A stretch of DNA of 64,000 nucleotides, taken from positions 8,804,001-8,868,000 of the forward strand of contig JANTQA010000047.1 of assembly GCA_027625915.1 (NCBI GenBank). Direction: 5' to 3'. The DNA is from Anaeramoeba flamelloides (Eukaryota > Metamonada > Anaeramoebidae). How positions within the stretch are numbered: the stretch's first letter is position 1; every line of letters starts with the position of its first letter. Positions 44,329 to 55,974 of the stretch are shown here, piece after piece. The position numbers were made by a program, and so were the translations under genes. The notes under the pieces are model-generated. The model saw only the letters and a program-made list of their open reading frames with translations, did no database searches and was not told the origin of the DNA.

Positions 44329-47050
44329 AGGCATACATTTAATGCTATAATATTTTTTCTTCGAAATTTTGAGAGAGACAAAGTAAGGAGTTTTAATTTA
44401 ATTTCTTTTTTTAAAAAAAAATAAAAAAAATAAGATCAATTTTTAATATTTATTAATAATAGACTGTAAGACATATACAAAAAGTGATGTCTTAATATTC
44501 CAAGTTTATTTTACTAAATTTGTTAGTTTTTGGAAAAATGACAAATTTAGTAAAATAAACCTCGAATATTAAGATATCACTTTTTGTACATGTAAAGGGG
44601 TTTGGTTGAAGTTGAGAAAAAAAAAAAAAAAATGAAATTTTGAACATTACAGAAATCACAGAAATCACAGAAACTTTTTTTTTTAGAAAAGTATTTTTGA
44701 AAAAGTATCAAATTAGGTTCTATTACTAAAATAAAGAAGATTTGGGAATGTTAATCCTGAAAATTTTAGATCGTTTAGAAAAATTCATAGCGATGACAAA
44801 AATCACAGAAGCAAAAGCTCACCAATAAACACCATTTTTTTTCAAAAATAATTTATTTTAATTTGTGGTCAAAAGATCGTAAACAGATTAGCCAAATATA
44901 AAAAGGATGGTTTTTATAATGTATGTTCAAATTTCATTTGGAACTTAGGACCGGAGGTGAAGAGATTTTTTTATATTTTTGTGAAAAACCCCCACACAAC
45001 CACAAAAAAAAACAAAAAAAAAAAAAAGGACATTTTTTATAAATGAACCTAAAATTCAAGGCAACTGGATTTCTATCAAGAAAATTTGCCAAAACAAACA
45101 GCAATTACTAATCCTAAAGGAGAATTTTTCTCGTAAAATGATAAAAAAATTTTGATGAAGTAAAAAGAAAAAATGAAAATAAAGAAAAAACTTTGAAAAA
45201 TTAACAAAAAACATACAGTAGATTTAGCTAAACAATGTCTAACATCAGCAACAGTGTCTTCTGGTATCCAGGCTTCAGCTATTAAACACTTTTTTGCTTG
45301 ATCGTATCGAAATAAATTCATTGTAGAGTAAATGGCTTTTTCTTTATGAATCCTTTCATACCAAATGGGGAAATTAACTCTTAAGACAATTAATGATTCA
45401 ACTTTATGATTTTTACTTTTGACAATAACATCTTTTAAATCTTGGAGTTGATCACGGAGATTTTCAATGGTTCTGTTTCTTTCGTTTTGGTTTTCTGGGA
45501 TGTTGTATAAATTGGAACCCATTGATGTGCATACTCTTCTTATTTTATCACCAATTGATTCACCTTGATAAAAGATTAAAAACGCAGTTTTTGTAACAAA
45601 TTTATTCTATGTTTTTTTCAATAAAGATAACAATGTAGAAAGAAACCAAAAAAAAAAAAAAAATAAAATCGAATTATTATATTTGTGTAAAATTGTGAGT
45701 AGCCTTAAATTTTAAGGGACTAATCTCTATTAAATTTTTTTTACCTAAATTTAATAGAGATTGGGAAAATTTTTTGCCAATTACTTAGATTTGAAAAGCC
45801 TGTTTATTTTCAATATTAAACATATTTCTATCGAAGGAATCCTTATTTAGAAATTGGTCAAAAAAAAAAAAAATGGAGACTAGCCCCTTAACAAAAAAAA
45901 AAAAAGAAGAAAATAAAATACAAAAAGAAAAGAAATGAATAAGTGGCAGGGAAAAATAATTACAGTCTGGAATTCTTTAATTTTTGTTTCAATCTCAGCA
46001 GTTCTTAAAAACATATTTCCACGGGTTGTTCTCCATAAAATTCTTTCCAAAATTGGTACCCTTTCTCTGAGGATTGTACCACAGACATATTGAAGTCCTG
46101 TTTTTGTTTTCATCTCATCAGAACTTGATTTGTCCATTTCTAAAAGAGGGACAGAAATTGAATCAACCTTCTTCATTTTGTGTTCTTTGGGAAATTCAAT
46201 TTCAAGTGTCTAAAATATTTCAAAAAATTCAATCATCGTATTCAATCGGAAACCCAAAAGAATGGAAAGTGTTTCAAGTGAACAAAACAAATCAAAAAAA
46301 AAATAAAAAATAAAAAAAAAAAATAAATTAGAAAAAAGAAAAAAAAGAAGAAAAAAAAAAAAAATTTTTGTTATTTTTTATGAATCATTGAATTAAATAT
46401 CAAAAGGAAAAAAAAAAAAAAGGTTCAAAAATTACTTCGTCATTGTTGAGAAGAAAATCGTTCACTTTCTCGATCAAAAGGATTTGTTCGAATAATCCTA
46501 ATTGCTGTACTTTCAATTCGTCCTCGTTTTTTAATAGCTCCTTAAGATTGTTCTCAGTATCTTCAAAAATACCTTCGATGGCTTCCAAATCTTCAAGGAG
46601 GATTTCTTTTTCTCGTTCTTTTGTTAGCCATCGATCCTTTGGGATGTCTTTCACTTTAATCTCGTCTAAATGTGCCCGAAAGAAATTTAGTTTTTTTTCA
46701 ATTTCATCCAGCCTTCGTACTTCTGCTGTAAAAGGCCTTTGAAATGCACTTAAGGTTGAATTCAACTTTTATTTTTTTGTTTTTTTTTTTTAAATTTTGG
46801 TTATTTTGTTTTGAAGTTTGGTTTGATTGAAATAGGGTTAGTAAGTTCAAAAAAAAAGTGGGTGAGGGTTGAAATAGAATCTTAAAATTTTGTTTTTTTT
46901 CTTTTTTGTTTCTTTGATAAGAAAGGAATTTACATCTTTAAAATTGATCTTTCCTAAATTTCCTATTTCATGAACAGTTTCATGAACAGCCTCATTAGGA
47001 ATTAAAAGACGGATCATTGTCATTGGTACACTTCTAAATAGTTCACCCAT
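41720..47050 (-). CDS. V-type H+-ATPase subunit a, six exons
   Basis: Subunit a of the V-ATPase Vo sector, the proton-path stator. Exons: 47050-46934, 46765-46436, 46209-45964, 45606-45217, 43826-42696, 42019-41720. All junctions are phase 0 with GT donors (GTAAAT, GTAATT, GTAATT, GTATGT, GTAAGT) and AG acceptors. They give 837 residues, the usual family size. The protein starts [18 protein letters not shown], then ELG-like LGKINFKD joined to LNSTLSAFQ; the cytosolic part has [11 protein letters not shown] and [10 protein letters not shown]; the membrane part has [20 protein letters not shown]. The essential Arg ends exon 5 (SYLR) and exon 6 opens [12 protein letters not shown]; the second Arg is in [12 protein letters not shown]. 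Introns 3, 4 and 5 carry inserts. Confidence 0.97.
42205..42237. repeat. A33 homopolymer
   Basis: 33 consecutive A on the plus strand in V-ATPase intron 5, directly before the antisense open frame at 42240. Confidence 0.95.
42240..42479 (+). pseudogene. Antisense coding-like frame in V-ATPase intron 5
   Basis: 79 open codons on the strand opposite the V-ATPase gene, with no ATG start and an A33 tract in front. Composition is coding-like: [48 protein letters not shown], then a stop. Family not recognised. It could be the last exon or a captured fragment of another gene. I see no upstream partner exon on the plus strand. Confidence 0.35.
44287..44325. repeat. (TA)n microsatellite in V-ATPase intron 4
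   Basis: About 19 TA units. Confidence 0.95.
44471..44593. mobile_element. Near-perfect 123-bp hairpin in V-ATPase intron 4
   Basis: Arms 44471-44523 and 44541-44593, 53 nt each, about 49 of 53 complementary, with a 17-nt loop. Starts ACATATACAAAAAGTGATGT and ends ATATCACTTTTTGTACATGT. Probably a small palindromic MITE. No other copy seen. Confidence 0.75.
45712..45891. mobile_element. 180-bp MITE in V-ATPase intron 3
   Basis: Inverted ends TTAAGGGACTAATCTCTATT and TTAAGGGGCTAGTCTCCATT (17 of 20), with a smaller inner hairpin (CTCTATTAAATTT with its complement). Both halves match the inner ends of the 1,535-bp element at 36581-38115. It makes up half of the 357-bp intron. Confidence 0.85.
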
Positions 47051-48239
47051 TTTTTTTGTTATTTAATTATTTGAAAAAGAAAAGTCAAAAAATCAAAAAA
47101 TATTAAAAAATAAATTTTGATTTGAAAGGAATGTTAAGTATTTTCAAGAATCCTTAATTATGTATTAACATTCGCCACTGGTTGTTTTTTTTCGTTTAGT
47201 TGCGAATTTATTTTTTTATAGAGCTTTTAAAAAGCAAAGATAGTAAACACTTTCTAATAAATTATTTTTTTTTAAAAGGTGTTTTTCAGAAACAGTATTT
47301 GAGATTTTTGTTTATTATATACTTTTCTTATTCAGAGATATGGTTTATTTCTTTTGCTGATAAGTTATATTTTTTTTTTTTTTTCTTCTTTTTTTCTATC
47401 TTGTTGAAATACAAACAAAAGAACTTTCAAAACTTAAAATGTAAAGTTGTTGTTAGGACTACCATTTAGAAATATTTTTTTTTATATCAAACTTTTTTAT
47501 TGATTTTGGCTTGACTAATTTTAATATATTGAACACAAATTCCACCCAATTTCGTTCTATTGTTTATCAAGAATAAATCTCAGATCAAGCAGATAAAATA
47601 TAGCAAAAACTTTTAGTGAATTTTAGTTTTGGAGTTTTTTGGAGAGAAGTTTAAGGTTCTTCGTCATTAAACCAGGAAATAAGATAGTCTATATATTTCC
47701 AATCCATTTTTTTTTTATGTCTGGTTAAACCGTACATGTATCAAAGGAAAAAAAAATATTCTATGAAAATAAATTACTCAAGAAAAATAGATCATGGTCA
47801 GTGAAAAGATTATTGTGTAATTATATTATCTTTACTATCCCGGAGAAAGTTATATAGAAGTAAATTCTTTGTTTAATTATTAAATTCATTTTTTAAGTCA
47901 TTAAAGAGTATAAATTTTTTTATTCTTTATTCTTTGGTATTTTAAAAGATATTTTTTTTTAAACTTATATAAAATAAAAAATAAAAGAAAAAACAGAAAA
48001 AAGTAAAAAAAAAAACAAAGCAAATAGAAAAATTTACCAAATTAGAAAAAATATTTTGATCTAAAGATTAAAAAAAATTAATTAATTAAAATACATGAAA
48101 AACCAATAAAACAACATTCAAAAACATTATAGAACATCTCAATAAAATTAAAAAAAGAATACATCTATTCTCCACTTTCCTAACTTAACATTTAATTTTA
48201 GTATACAATAGTATAATATGAAGAAAAATTCAAAATTTC

Positions 48240-48760
48240 ACCCACATTTAAAATTATCCAAACAATCACAATTATAAAATTTCATCTAAAAAGGAAATAA
48301 TTGTAGATTTTTGTAAAATAGGCAAATCATTTTTTCATCTTTTAGTTATTGGTTTTCATTTCATTTTTTGAATTACTAAATTATTTTTTTCTGATCATTT
48401 TTTTTTTGAACGATTGATATTATCCTAAAGTTGGGTTGTTGGAAATAGAAGAATTCATATAAAAATAGCCAATTTTCTCAAACCATTTGATCGATAAATA
48501 TTCCTAATAGAATTTTAACAAATTTACCAATGTATTTTTTTGTTTTACTCTCTCCAAAATTTTGAACATACCCCTGGTTTATTTGTATTTATAATTATTT
48601 ATTTTTTGTTTTGTTAGTATTGTAATTTATAAAAAAAGTGTTAATATTTTAATTAGTAAATGGTTCTAATATGGAAATTTCTTCAAGAATTGTTTAAACA
48701 AGTATTTCGTTTCAAAAATCGAATTTTGGTGTGTTAAAAATTTTGAATTGGGGTTGAATA
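48240..48760 (+). repeat. Dispersed ~520-bp repeat, pair with 31830-32350
   Basis: See 31830-32350. Confidence 0.75.
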
Positions 48761-49089
48761 TAGATGGGTTTGAAAAGTAAAATTCATTTTTTTTCAATTA
48801 AAAATTAAAATTTAAATTGAATATGTTCATTATTTTCACTTTTTTTCAATTTTTATTTGAAAATTTTCTCAAAAATTGATGTGATGTGATTTTCTCAAAA
48901 ATTTAATATTTTAACATTAATTTTATGATTTTTTTTATAAATATCAAATAATAAAGAAATTAATATTATATTTCCTTATTATTTATCCTCATAGTTTATT
49001 TATTCATTTTATGTGTAAAATTTCCTGAAAAAAGAAATAACAATATTTCATTTGAAACATGATTTAACAATTCGTACATATATTTTAAG

Positions 49090-49600
49090 TACTAGGTTTT
49101 CATGTGAAATGGGTGAAATTGTTGATCAAAACATCCTTGAAAGAGTTCAAAAACCCCAGTTAAATTTACCAACCGATAATTTCTTTGATAAAATATTGGG
49201 AAAATTTCACAATTCTAACCGCCCATGTTCATACTTTTAATGTTAAATAATCATATTAAAAATTGATTTAAATATTCTGTATTTTCAATTTCTAATCAAA
49301 AAACCCAACAAAATTCCCAAGATGCTCTAAATACCTTTTTGAGTTACTTTTACAAGTTTTAAATATTGTAAAATTTGAAATTTTACTTGGAAATTTATTA
49401 AAGCACTTTATTTTTTTCAAAAATTCTTTTCAAAGATCTGCTTGAAAATATTTTTTTTTTGTTTGTGATGCTTTTAACTTTGAAGATATTTTTTTTTCCA
49501 ATTTTATCATAATGAAAATTCTTTTTGAGAGAGATTGTAAAATACAACAATAATCGAATACCCCAAAGTCTGGAACACATTGCTTAACAAGGGTAAATTA
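49090..49600 (+). repeat. Dispersed repeat with coding-like block, pair with 11940-12450
   Basis: A 62-codon frame (49052-49240) reads FSCEMGEIVDQNILERVQ followed by PQLNLPTDNFFDKILGKF. The second half recurs at about 11984. Family not recognised. Confidence 0.5.
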
Positions 49601-50297
49601 GTGATAATGGTTTTTGTACACTGTCATTTGAATAAGAAACGGGATAAAATTTTCACTTATTTTTCCAAACTTTTATTTAGAAAAAGAGTTTTAAGGGAGT
49701 AGACACGATAAATGATAATTTTTCACTTTTTTGCAATTCTGAAGAGGATCAGAAAATAACATTTTTTACTTTGGTTGTACCTCTTTGATTTTTATTATTT
49801 GAAGTACTTCATTCATTAGATTTTTTATTTTTTTTTCAAAGTCTCAAAGAAATTGCCACAATAGAATGTTGGGTTGAATTGTTTAAAATAGTGTTTTGAA
49901 TGTTGAATAACTTATCTTTTATCCATATCTCATCATTCTATGTTGGAATTTAATTTTTTCATTTTTATTTTTTCATCATTTTTGAATTTTTTTAATCACG
50001 ACAACATAAAACAATTAGAAAAGATTTTTTATCAGTGACATTTGGAATTAATGGACTTTATTTAAAACGAACAAAAACATTACAATTGAGAGAATCATAA
50101 AAGAAAACATAAATTGGACTTAAATAACTAGAAGAATTCAAAAAAAGAATAATTATCCAAATTATTACTTGTTTAGGATTTTAAATCCTTGGATCTGGTG
50201 GAATTAGAGAAGTGAATATTATTATATGTTATCAAATTGTAAACCACCAAATAGCTATAAGCTTTATTATAATAATCTGGAATAATACCACCACCCC

Positions 50298-50330
<33 letters not shown>

Positions 50331-50451
50331 AAATCTCATTCCAAAAATTTATACACATCTAAAATCAAAAATAGGAAAAAAAAAAACGCAATTTATTATA
50401 TTTTTCCAAATGCAATATAAAAGCACATTTAATCGACATAGTATTCTGTTT

Positions 50452-50637
50452 TTATAAGTAATCATTTTCTTCCAAATAAAAGAGAACAATATATAACGTA
50501 AAATCAAAATCTATGTGTCCAAAATAAGGAAACGAGCTGAAATGAAGGCTGTATTGGTAAAATTTATTGAACATTTCACCAACAATTGTTGATCGATCAA
50601 ACGATAAGATACCATGGACTAATTGTATGTGGATTTT
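50452..50637 (-). pseudogene. Sec7-like coding relic
   Basis: 61 open codons without a start: VHGILSFDRSTIVGEMF, NKFYQYSLHFSSFPYF, DFTLYIVLFYLEENDYL. The LD-x-x-x-IGE pattern followed by a spaced F and a hydrophobic helix resembles the first helices of Arf-GEF Sec7 domains, but the catalytic FRLPGE loop is absent here. No flanking exon was found. Could also be chance. Confidence 0.25.
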
Positions 50638-51169
50638 TCAATTTAAGAAACTCAACACAAACCTTCTATCAACCATCGATTAAAAATTTTCAGATCTAAC
50701 AAAATAGATTTCATAACTCGAAAAAACAAAATTAAATCAAAAAAGAAAAGACAAAAAATAAAATAGTTTGATAAATTAAAAACATCCCAAATATAATGTA
50801 AAGTATGTTGCTGTTATTCTGTTAACTCTTTAAACTATCTCCAAATTAACGGAATTAAGTTTATTTTAAAAAAAAAAAACTGAAAAAACTATTTTATTAA
50901 ATATTCTCTTTATTTTTTATGTTTAACATAACTAAAAAAAAAATATCAAATAATTTTCTAAATAATTTTTTAGATAATCTACTATCACACCCCACTCAAA
51001 TAAAATATGTTTACCTCATCTCTCTCAAATTTTTATCATGTCTTATGGTATAGCTACTCCCTTAATAAAAATATATTGTAATTGCTGATCTCAATTATTT
51101 GTATTTGTATTTTTTTGTGTTAATTTGGGTAAACTGACAACTCTTAATGGAAACTCATATCTCATAAAG

Positions 51170-51235
51170 CCAGTTAATCTTTTAGTACACAAACTTTTAA
51201 TATGAATTAAGGCTCAAAAAAAAATCTCAAATTAA
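51170..51235. repeat. One-armed remnant of palindromic MITE
   Basis: AGCCAGTTAATCTTTTAG, ACACAAACTTTTAAT and AAATCTCAAATTAA match the left arm of 32863-33064. Confidence 0.5.
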
Positions 51236-51693
51236 TGAAATAATTTCAATTTCAAATAAAATAATTTGGGGATAAAACAAAATTCCAAAGAAGTTCTTAC
51301 CTTTGATATTTGTTTGTGTTCTTAAACTTGGTTCAAAGTTTGTCCACTATCAGTGGAACAGATTTTAAGTTAATAAAATCTAATTAGCAAAAATTTCATC
51401 CGATTTAAATCTCAAAGACCAATAAGAAAGGGAAAAAAGTTTTCATTTTACTTTAATTATTTTTCTGAGAAGAATAGAGTTTTCAAAGAAGTAAGCTAGG
51501 GATAGGGGCTCTGTTTGATCAGAATAAAACGTGAAAATTTTTACACCTTTAAATTTTGTTAACCAGTAATAGATTTTCTTGGTCTCGATTTAATAATTTC
51601 AAATAAATTCCCATTTAAAAAAAGAAATATTAACTTGTCAAAATACCCAACAGCGATATTTTGATAAAAAAAAAATCTTTCAGAAAACTAATC

Positions 51694-52142
51694 GCCATGA
51701 CAAGAATAGCACAATCCATACAAATACTTTCAAGACTTTTTCGAACTTTCAGACCTACAGTCTGCAAGATTTCAGTCTCTGATATTCTTTCATATTGTTT
51801 CAAATTTCAAATACTTGATACAAACTTTTGTAAGCCAAAAAAAGGGTTAGAAATAATAATTAACAAAAGATAACATTTTGAATTTAATTGAAATTTTTGA
51901 AAGTTATCTAAAAAAAATATTTGTAAACTTTCAATAACCTGAAACTCTTTTTATGAAAACCAAAAATTGGAAAGTTGTTTAAATTACATGTTTTTAAAAG
52001 TATAACTTGTAAAAACTTTTAAATTGAAAGTTGTTGCATTGTGATCTTGTGATTACCTTCAAAATTTGGAACAATTTCAAAAAAACAAAGTGTTGCTAAG
52101 GAAAAAAAGTGACTACAATTTTTGTGCTATTCTTGTCGTGGC
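51694..52142. mobile_element. Possible 449-bp inverted-repeat element
   Basis: Ends GCCATGACAAGAATAGCACA and, as reverse complement on the right, GCCACGACAAGAATAGCACA. No second copy seen. It stops 47 bp before the next gene's start. Confidence 0.45.
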
Positions 52143-52189
52143 CAAAATATAATTTATTCATTTTTTTTATTATTTTCTCGATTTTATTT

Positions 52190-53267
52190 ATGAATCTTTC
52201 TCAAAATCAAAAATTGAGCTTAAAGAAAATTGTTCAACAAAAATTTCAATCAGGCTTTGCAACTTTTCATGTTTGTGTTTCTTTATTAAAGAGAAAATAA
52301 AAATAAAAAGAAAAAAACTAACTCTTTTTTATTGTTTCTTACACGATCCTTATTTTTTCTTTTGTTGCATAATTTTTTAAAAAACAAAAGGTTGTTTTAA
52401 CAACAAAATCACAGAAAAGAGAGGCCAAATTAAAAATTGATAATGAAAAATGCGATCTTTATATAAAACAAAAATTACAACTCTCTTTAAAATTTGTAAA
52501 GAACCCAGATCTAAAGGTTTGTGAAAAAAAAAAAAAAAAAAAAAACTTTCTTCTTCGATCTAATAAAATTATTTCTCTTTAAAAATACTGTATCCTCTTT
52601 AAATACCAATGGCTAAAAAGATTCTTGTAAACAAAACAAATGACAAGATGGTTCAACTAAAATTGTCTCAAGGTTATTCCTTGTTGTTTCTTTGTACAAC
52701 TCCAGAAAATCGATATATTTTGTTTAAAACGTTCCAATTATTTCAATATTATCAAGCCCCACAAAAGAAATACGAACATTCTTTTAAAACAGCAAACTCA
52801 ATTCTTGGGAGTAATTTTCAGCTTTCTCTTTCAATTATTTTGTTTTTTAAATTTGTTCCTTTGCTAATTGTCAATTTTTTATTCAATAAATTGTATACCT
52901 CGTACTAATATTTGGAAACTTGTCACTCGATTACTTAGGAAAGAATGAGATCCAATCATTAGCAAAAAGAAATTTAATATTAGGAATCGTAAAGTTTAAA
53001 ATCTCTTTAAATAGCAATGCAATTTCAAATCAGAAAAAAAACAAAGAAAAAGAATGCTATTTAATTTTTAGACAACTGACAATTGAAATCAAATCCAAAC
53101 ACTCAACTCTTCAATCATTTTTTTGGAAGGACAGCCCACAGGTAATTATAATAAACCAAATTTCTTGTTGCAGACATTTTCTTAAAAGTGAAAAAAGAAA
53201 AGTTTTGATAATTCAGAACTCTCTGTTCTCTTCAAGTGATTCTAAACTTTTTATTGACACTTTTTAA
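52190..53267 (+). CDS. Tandem PH-like domain protein, several small exons
   Basis: Assembled by eye, with uncertain joins: an exon from ATG 52190 (MNLSQNQKLSLKKIVQQKF, QSGFATFH), a piece from about 52407 (REAKLKIDNEKCDLYIKQK, LQLSLKFVKNPDLK), one from about 52620 (ILVNKTNDKMVQLKLSQGYS, LLFLCTTPENRYILFKTF), and one from about 52950 to the stop (KECYLIFRQLTIEIKSKHST, then KVLIIQNS and SDSKLFIDTF). Alternating short strands ending in an amphipathic helix suggest two PH-like folds, which usually bind phosphoinositides or proteins. The donors would be GTTTGT, unlike other genes here, so decay is possible. The gene at 55975-57600 has the same architecture and is likely a paralogue. Confidence 0.45.
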
Positions 53268-55974
53268 AACCTTTTGATTTTTCACTTTTCAGAAAATGGA
53301 TGTATTATTTTCTTTTTTTTTTTCTTGTAAATCTTCTTAAGAGACTAATAAACATAAAAAAAACCTTCAAGTAAATTTAATAGCAAATTAAAAAATTTTT
53401 ACCGTATCTTGAAATTGAAAAACAAAGTAAAAATCTGATTACTACAAAAGAAAACTTGTTTTTAATGCTATTTTCAGAAATGAATTATTTTTTTTTCAAA
53501 AGTTTGATCAAATTTTTCTTCATTTTGGAAAAGTTCAAAATTCAAACATATTTCTGAATTATTTCAAAAAATTATTTTCTTTGAAAGAAGATTGAAATCT
53601 TATTATTTTCTAAGGAAGTGTTCAAAATACACTTTAAAAATAAAATGTATAAGTTCTAAAATAACCCATTCTAAACAATCTATTTAATTTCAAAAAAATT
53701 ACAATAATTATTTTAAACTTATAAAAATAGTTAATTTTTTGATTCAAAGAACAGTTCAAATCAATTTTTTCTTTTTATTGAACAAAACAAAAATACAAGA
53801 AAAAAAATCAAACAATCAAATTAAAAATTCTCCCAAAATACTTTTTTAAAATCTAGGAAATTCAACCCATAATCTAAAGAAATACTTTTTAATTTGATTA
53901 TTTATAATCAATAATTAATAAACCCAATCTTAATTATTTCAGTAAGTCATTGACAACCCAAAGATTAAATGTATCAAATATACTTTATTAATTATTTCTC
54001 AATTTTTTAAAGATTTTCAAACCAATAAAAAGAATTTAAATAAATAAATGTAAGAAAAAATAATTATAAATATTATCGAATAAAAGATTGTAATTCTAAC
54101 TGTTCCTTGTTTATACTCTGAATATTTGAAAAAGAATATTGCATAATCTTTTATATTTCAAGAAATTTAATAAATATTTGTGAATAAAATTAATGATCAA
54201 TTTTTTTAGATCTCCAAGGATTCAATATTTGATTTATTTTTTATTGTATTTTTAATAAAAGATCACAGTTTCAATGATACTTGTCCACACAGACTCTCAG
54301 AAATTGACTAAAAGTGAGATTCTTCAAAATAAAAATTTTTTGCAAATTTTTCTTTTTTTAGATTGATCCAAAAATCCAAAAACAAAAAAGGATCAGATCT
54401 TTTGACTGAAAACTTCATTCGAAAAAATGAACTCTTTTAAAAATTATAACTCCTTTCTCTTTAAAGTTGATAAATGAGGTTATACATACACTTAAATTGT
54501 ATCCTTGTGTAAAAAATTATCTATTACTTTTGGGGAAAAAAAATAAATAAGAGTTATTAATCCCTTAAGGACTACCGAATTTGAGGATCAGTTCAAATTA
54601 CTTTTATGTCTAACTTCATATTTATTGACTTTAATGAATTTCTAGTCAATATTGATATTTGAAATTTAAGTGGGATAAAATTTCAACTGATTATCTTTTT
54701 TGAAATTCAGAAATCTGACTGTTATTTCTGATTTCTTCCCTAAGATATACTGATACTCAAGGTACCGCCAATACGCTCCATAAAAAAGGCCAAATAAATA
54801 AATAGAGATATCGCAAATTACAATTTATTTCTTTGAAAACTCTTTTTGTAAAAGATAAAAAGGAAAATTAAGTGGATTGTTTTTCCCGTTCATGATTCAA
54901 ATCTCAGTAAAAAGTGTTCAACAATTTAAAAATTAAGGTGTTTTTTTTTGCAATTTATTGATTTTAACAAACATTTTCTCCTTTCTAAATAAAAAACCCC
55001 CATTTAAAATTCTCGAAAATCAAAACATTTTTATACCAAATTCCCTCCACTTTATTTTCAACAAACCTTGGTGTTTATGTTCTGAATAAGATAATACTTG
55101 AAAATAATCTGTATTTGCATTAGTATTATATAGCAGTGGCCGAAATTTTGTGAATTCAATGAATCAAAATTTAATTTAAATTTTTTTTTCTCAAATTTTC
55201 AATGGATTAACCATCAAAACTCATTTGGGTTGGGGGTATACTAAAATTAAATGTTGTGGTAGATCAATCCTGGACTCATTTTTTTTTCAAAAATTTTCAA
55301 ATTTTCTTAATTTCCAAAGAGCTATTGCAATTTAAAGTGTTTTTTTTTTGCTCAAATTTAATGTGAAACGCATCATTTTTTTTCTCACATTTTATGAAAA
55401 ATTAGAGGAAAAGAAAAAGGCGATCAACAATAAAATCAAGAAATTTGAGTATTTATTTTATAGGATTAAAGACAAATTCAGCAAATCCTTTTTGACCAAA
55501 CTAACATTTTGGAAAATGGAAAACGAAAAATGGGAATTTCAATCAAACAAAAAGTTATCAATTTGGAAAATTGTTAATATCTTGAACATCCAAAATTGCA
55601 ATTGAATAGAATTTGGGAAACAAACCATTATTTATTTATTTCATTTCTCACATTTCCCTTAATTCTCAAAATTTCACCCATTATCATATGTAAAAAAAAT
55701 ACTCAAAATTTAATTTAATTTGTTCGAAAAGTTTGAAAAAATTTTATGAATAAAAAATGCTTTCAAGAAAAAACCCACAATTAGTAATGTTTGATATTCC
55801 CTTCAACCAACGATATATTAAATGCTTTATATTAACTGGCAATTAAATTTTAATTGCAACAGAACCTTAAATTTAGTTACTCTTTTATAATAAACACGAC
55901 TATTTGAACTCATTATTATTATTATTTTTCTTTTTCTATTTCTATTTAACAATTTCTATAATAAAAATCATCAG
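53268..55974. other. Intergenic or 5' part of the next gene
   Basis: Mostly featureless AT-rich DNA. A frame at 55348-55605 (FEYLFYRIKDKFSKSFLT, KLTFWKMENEKWEFQSNKK) resembles the opening of the PH-like gene at 52190 and could be an upstream exon of the gene at 55975, but I found no convincing donor site. Confidence 0.35.

Larger units (their letters stand above)
47051..52189. other. Repeat-bearing interval, no intact gene
   Basis: Holds partners of families at 31.8 and 11.9 kb, a one-armed MITE and a Sec7-like coding relic. Long A/T homopolymers are frequent, including an A28 run after CCACCCCC at about 50299. Confidence 0.5.
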
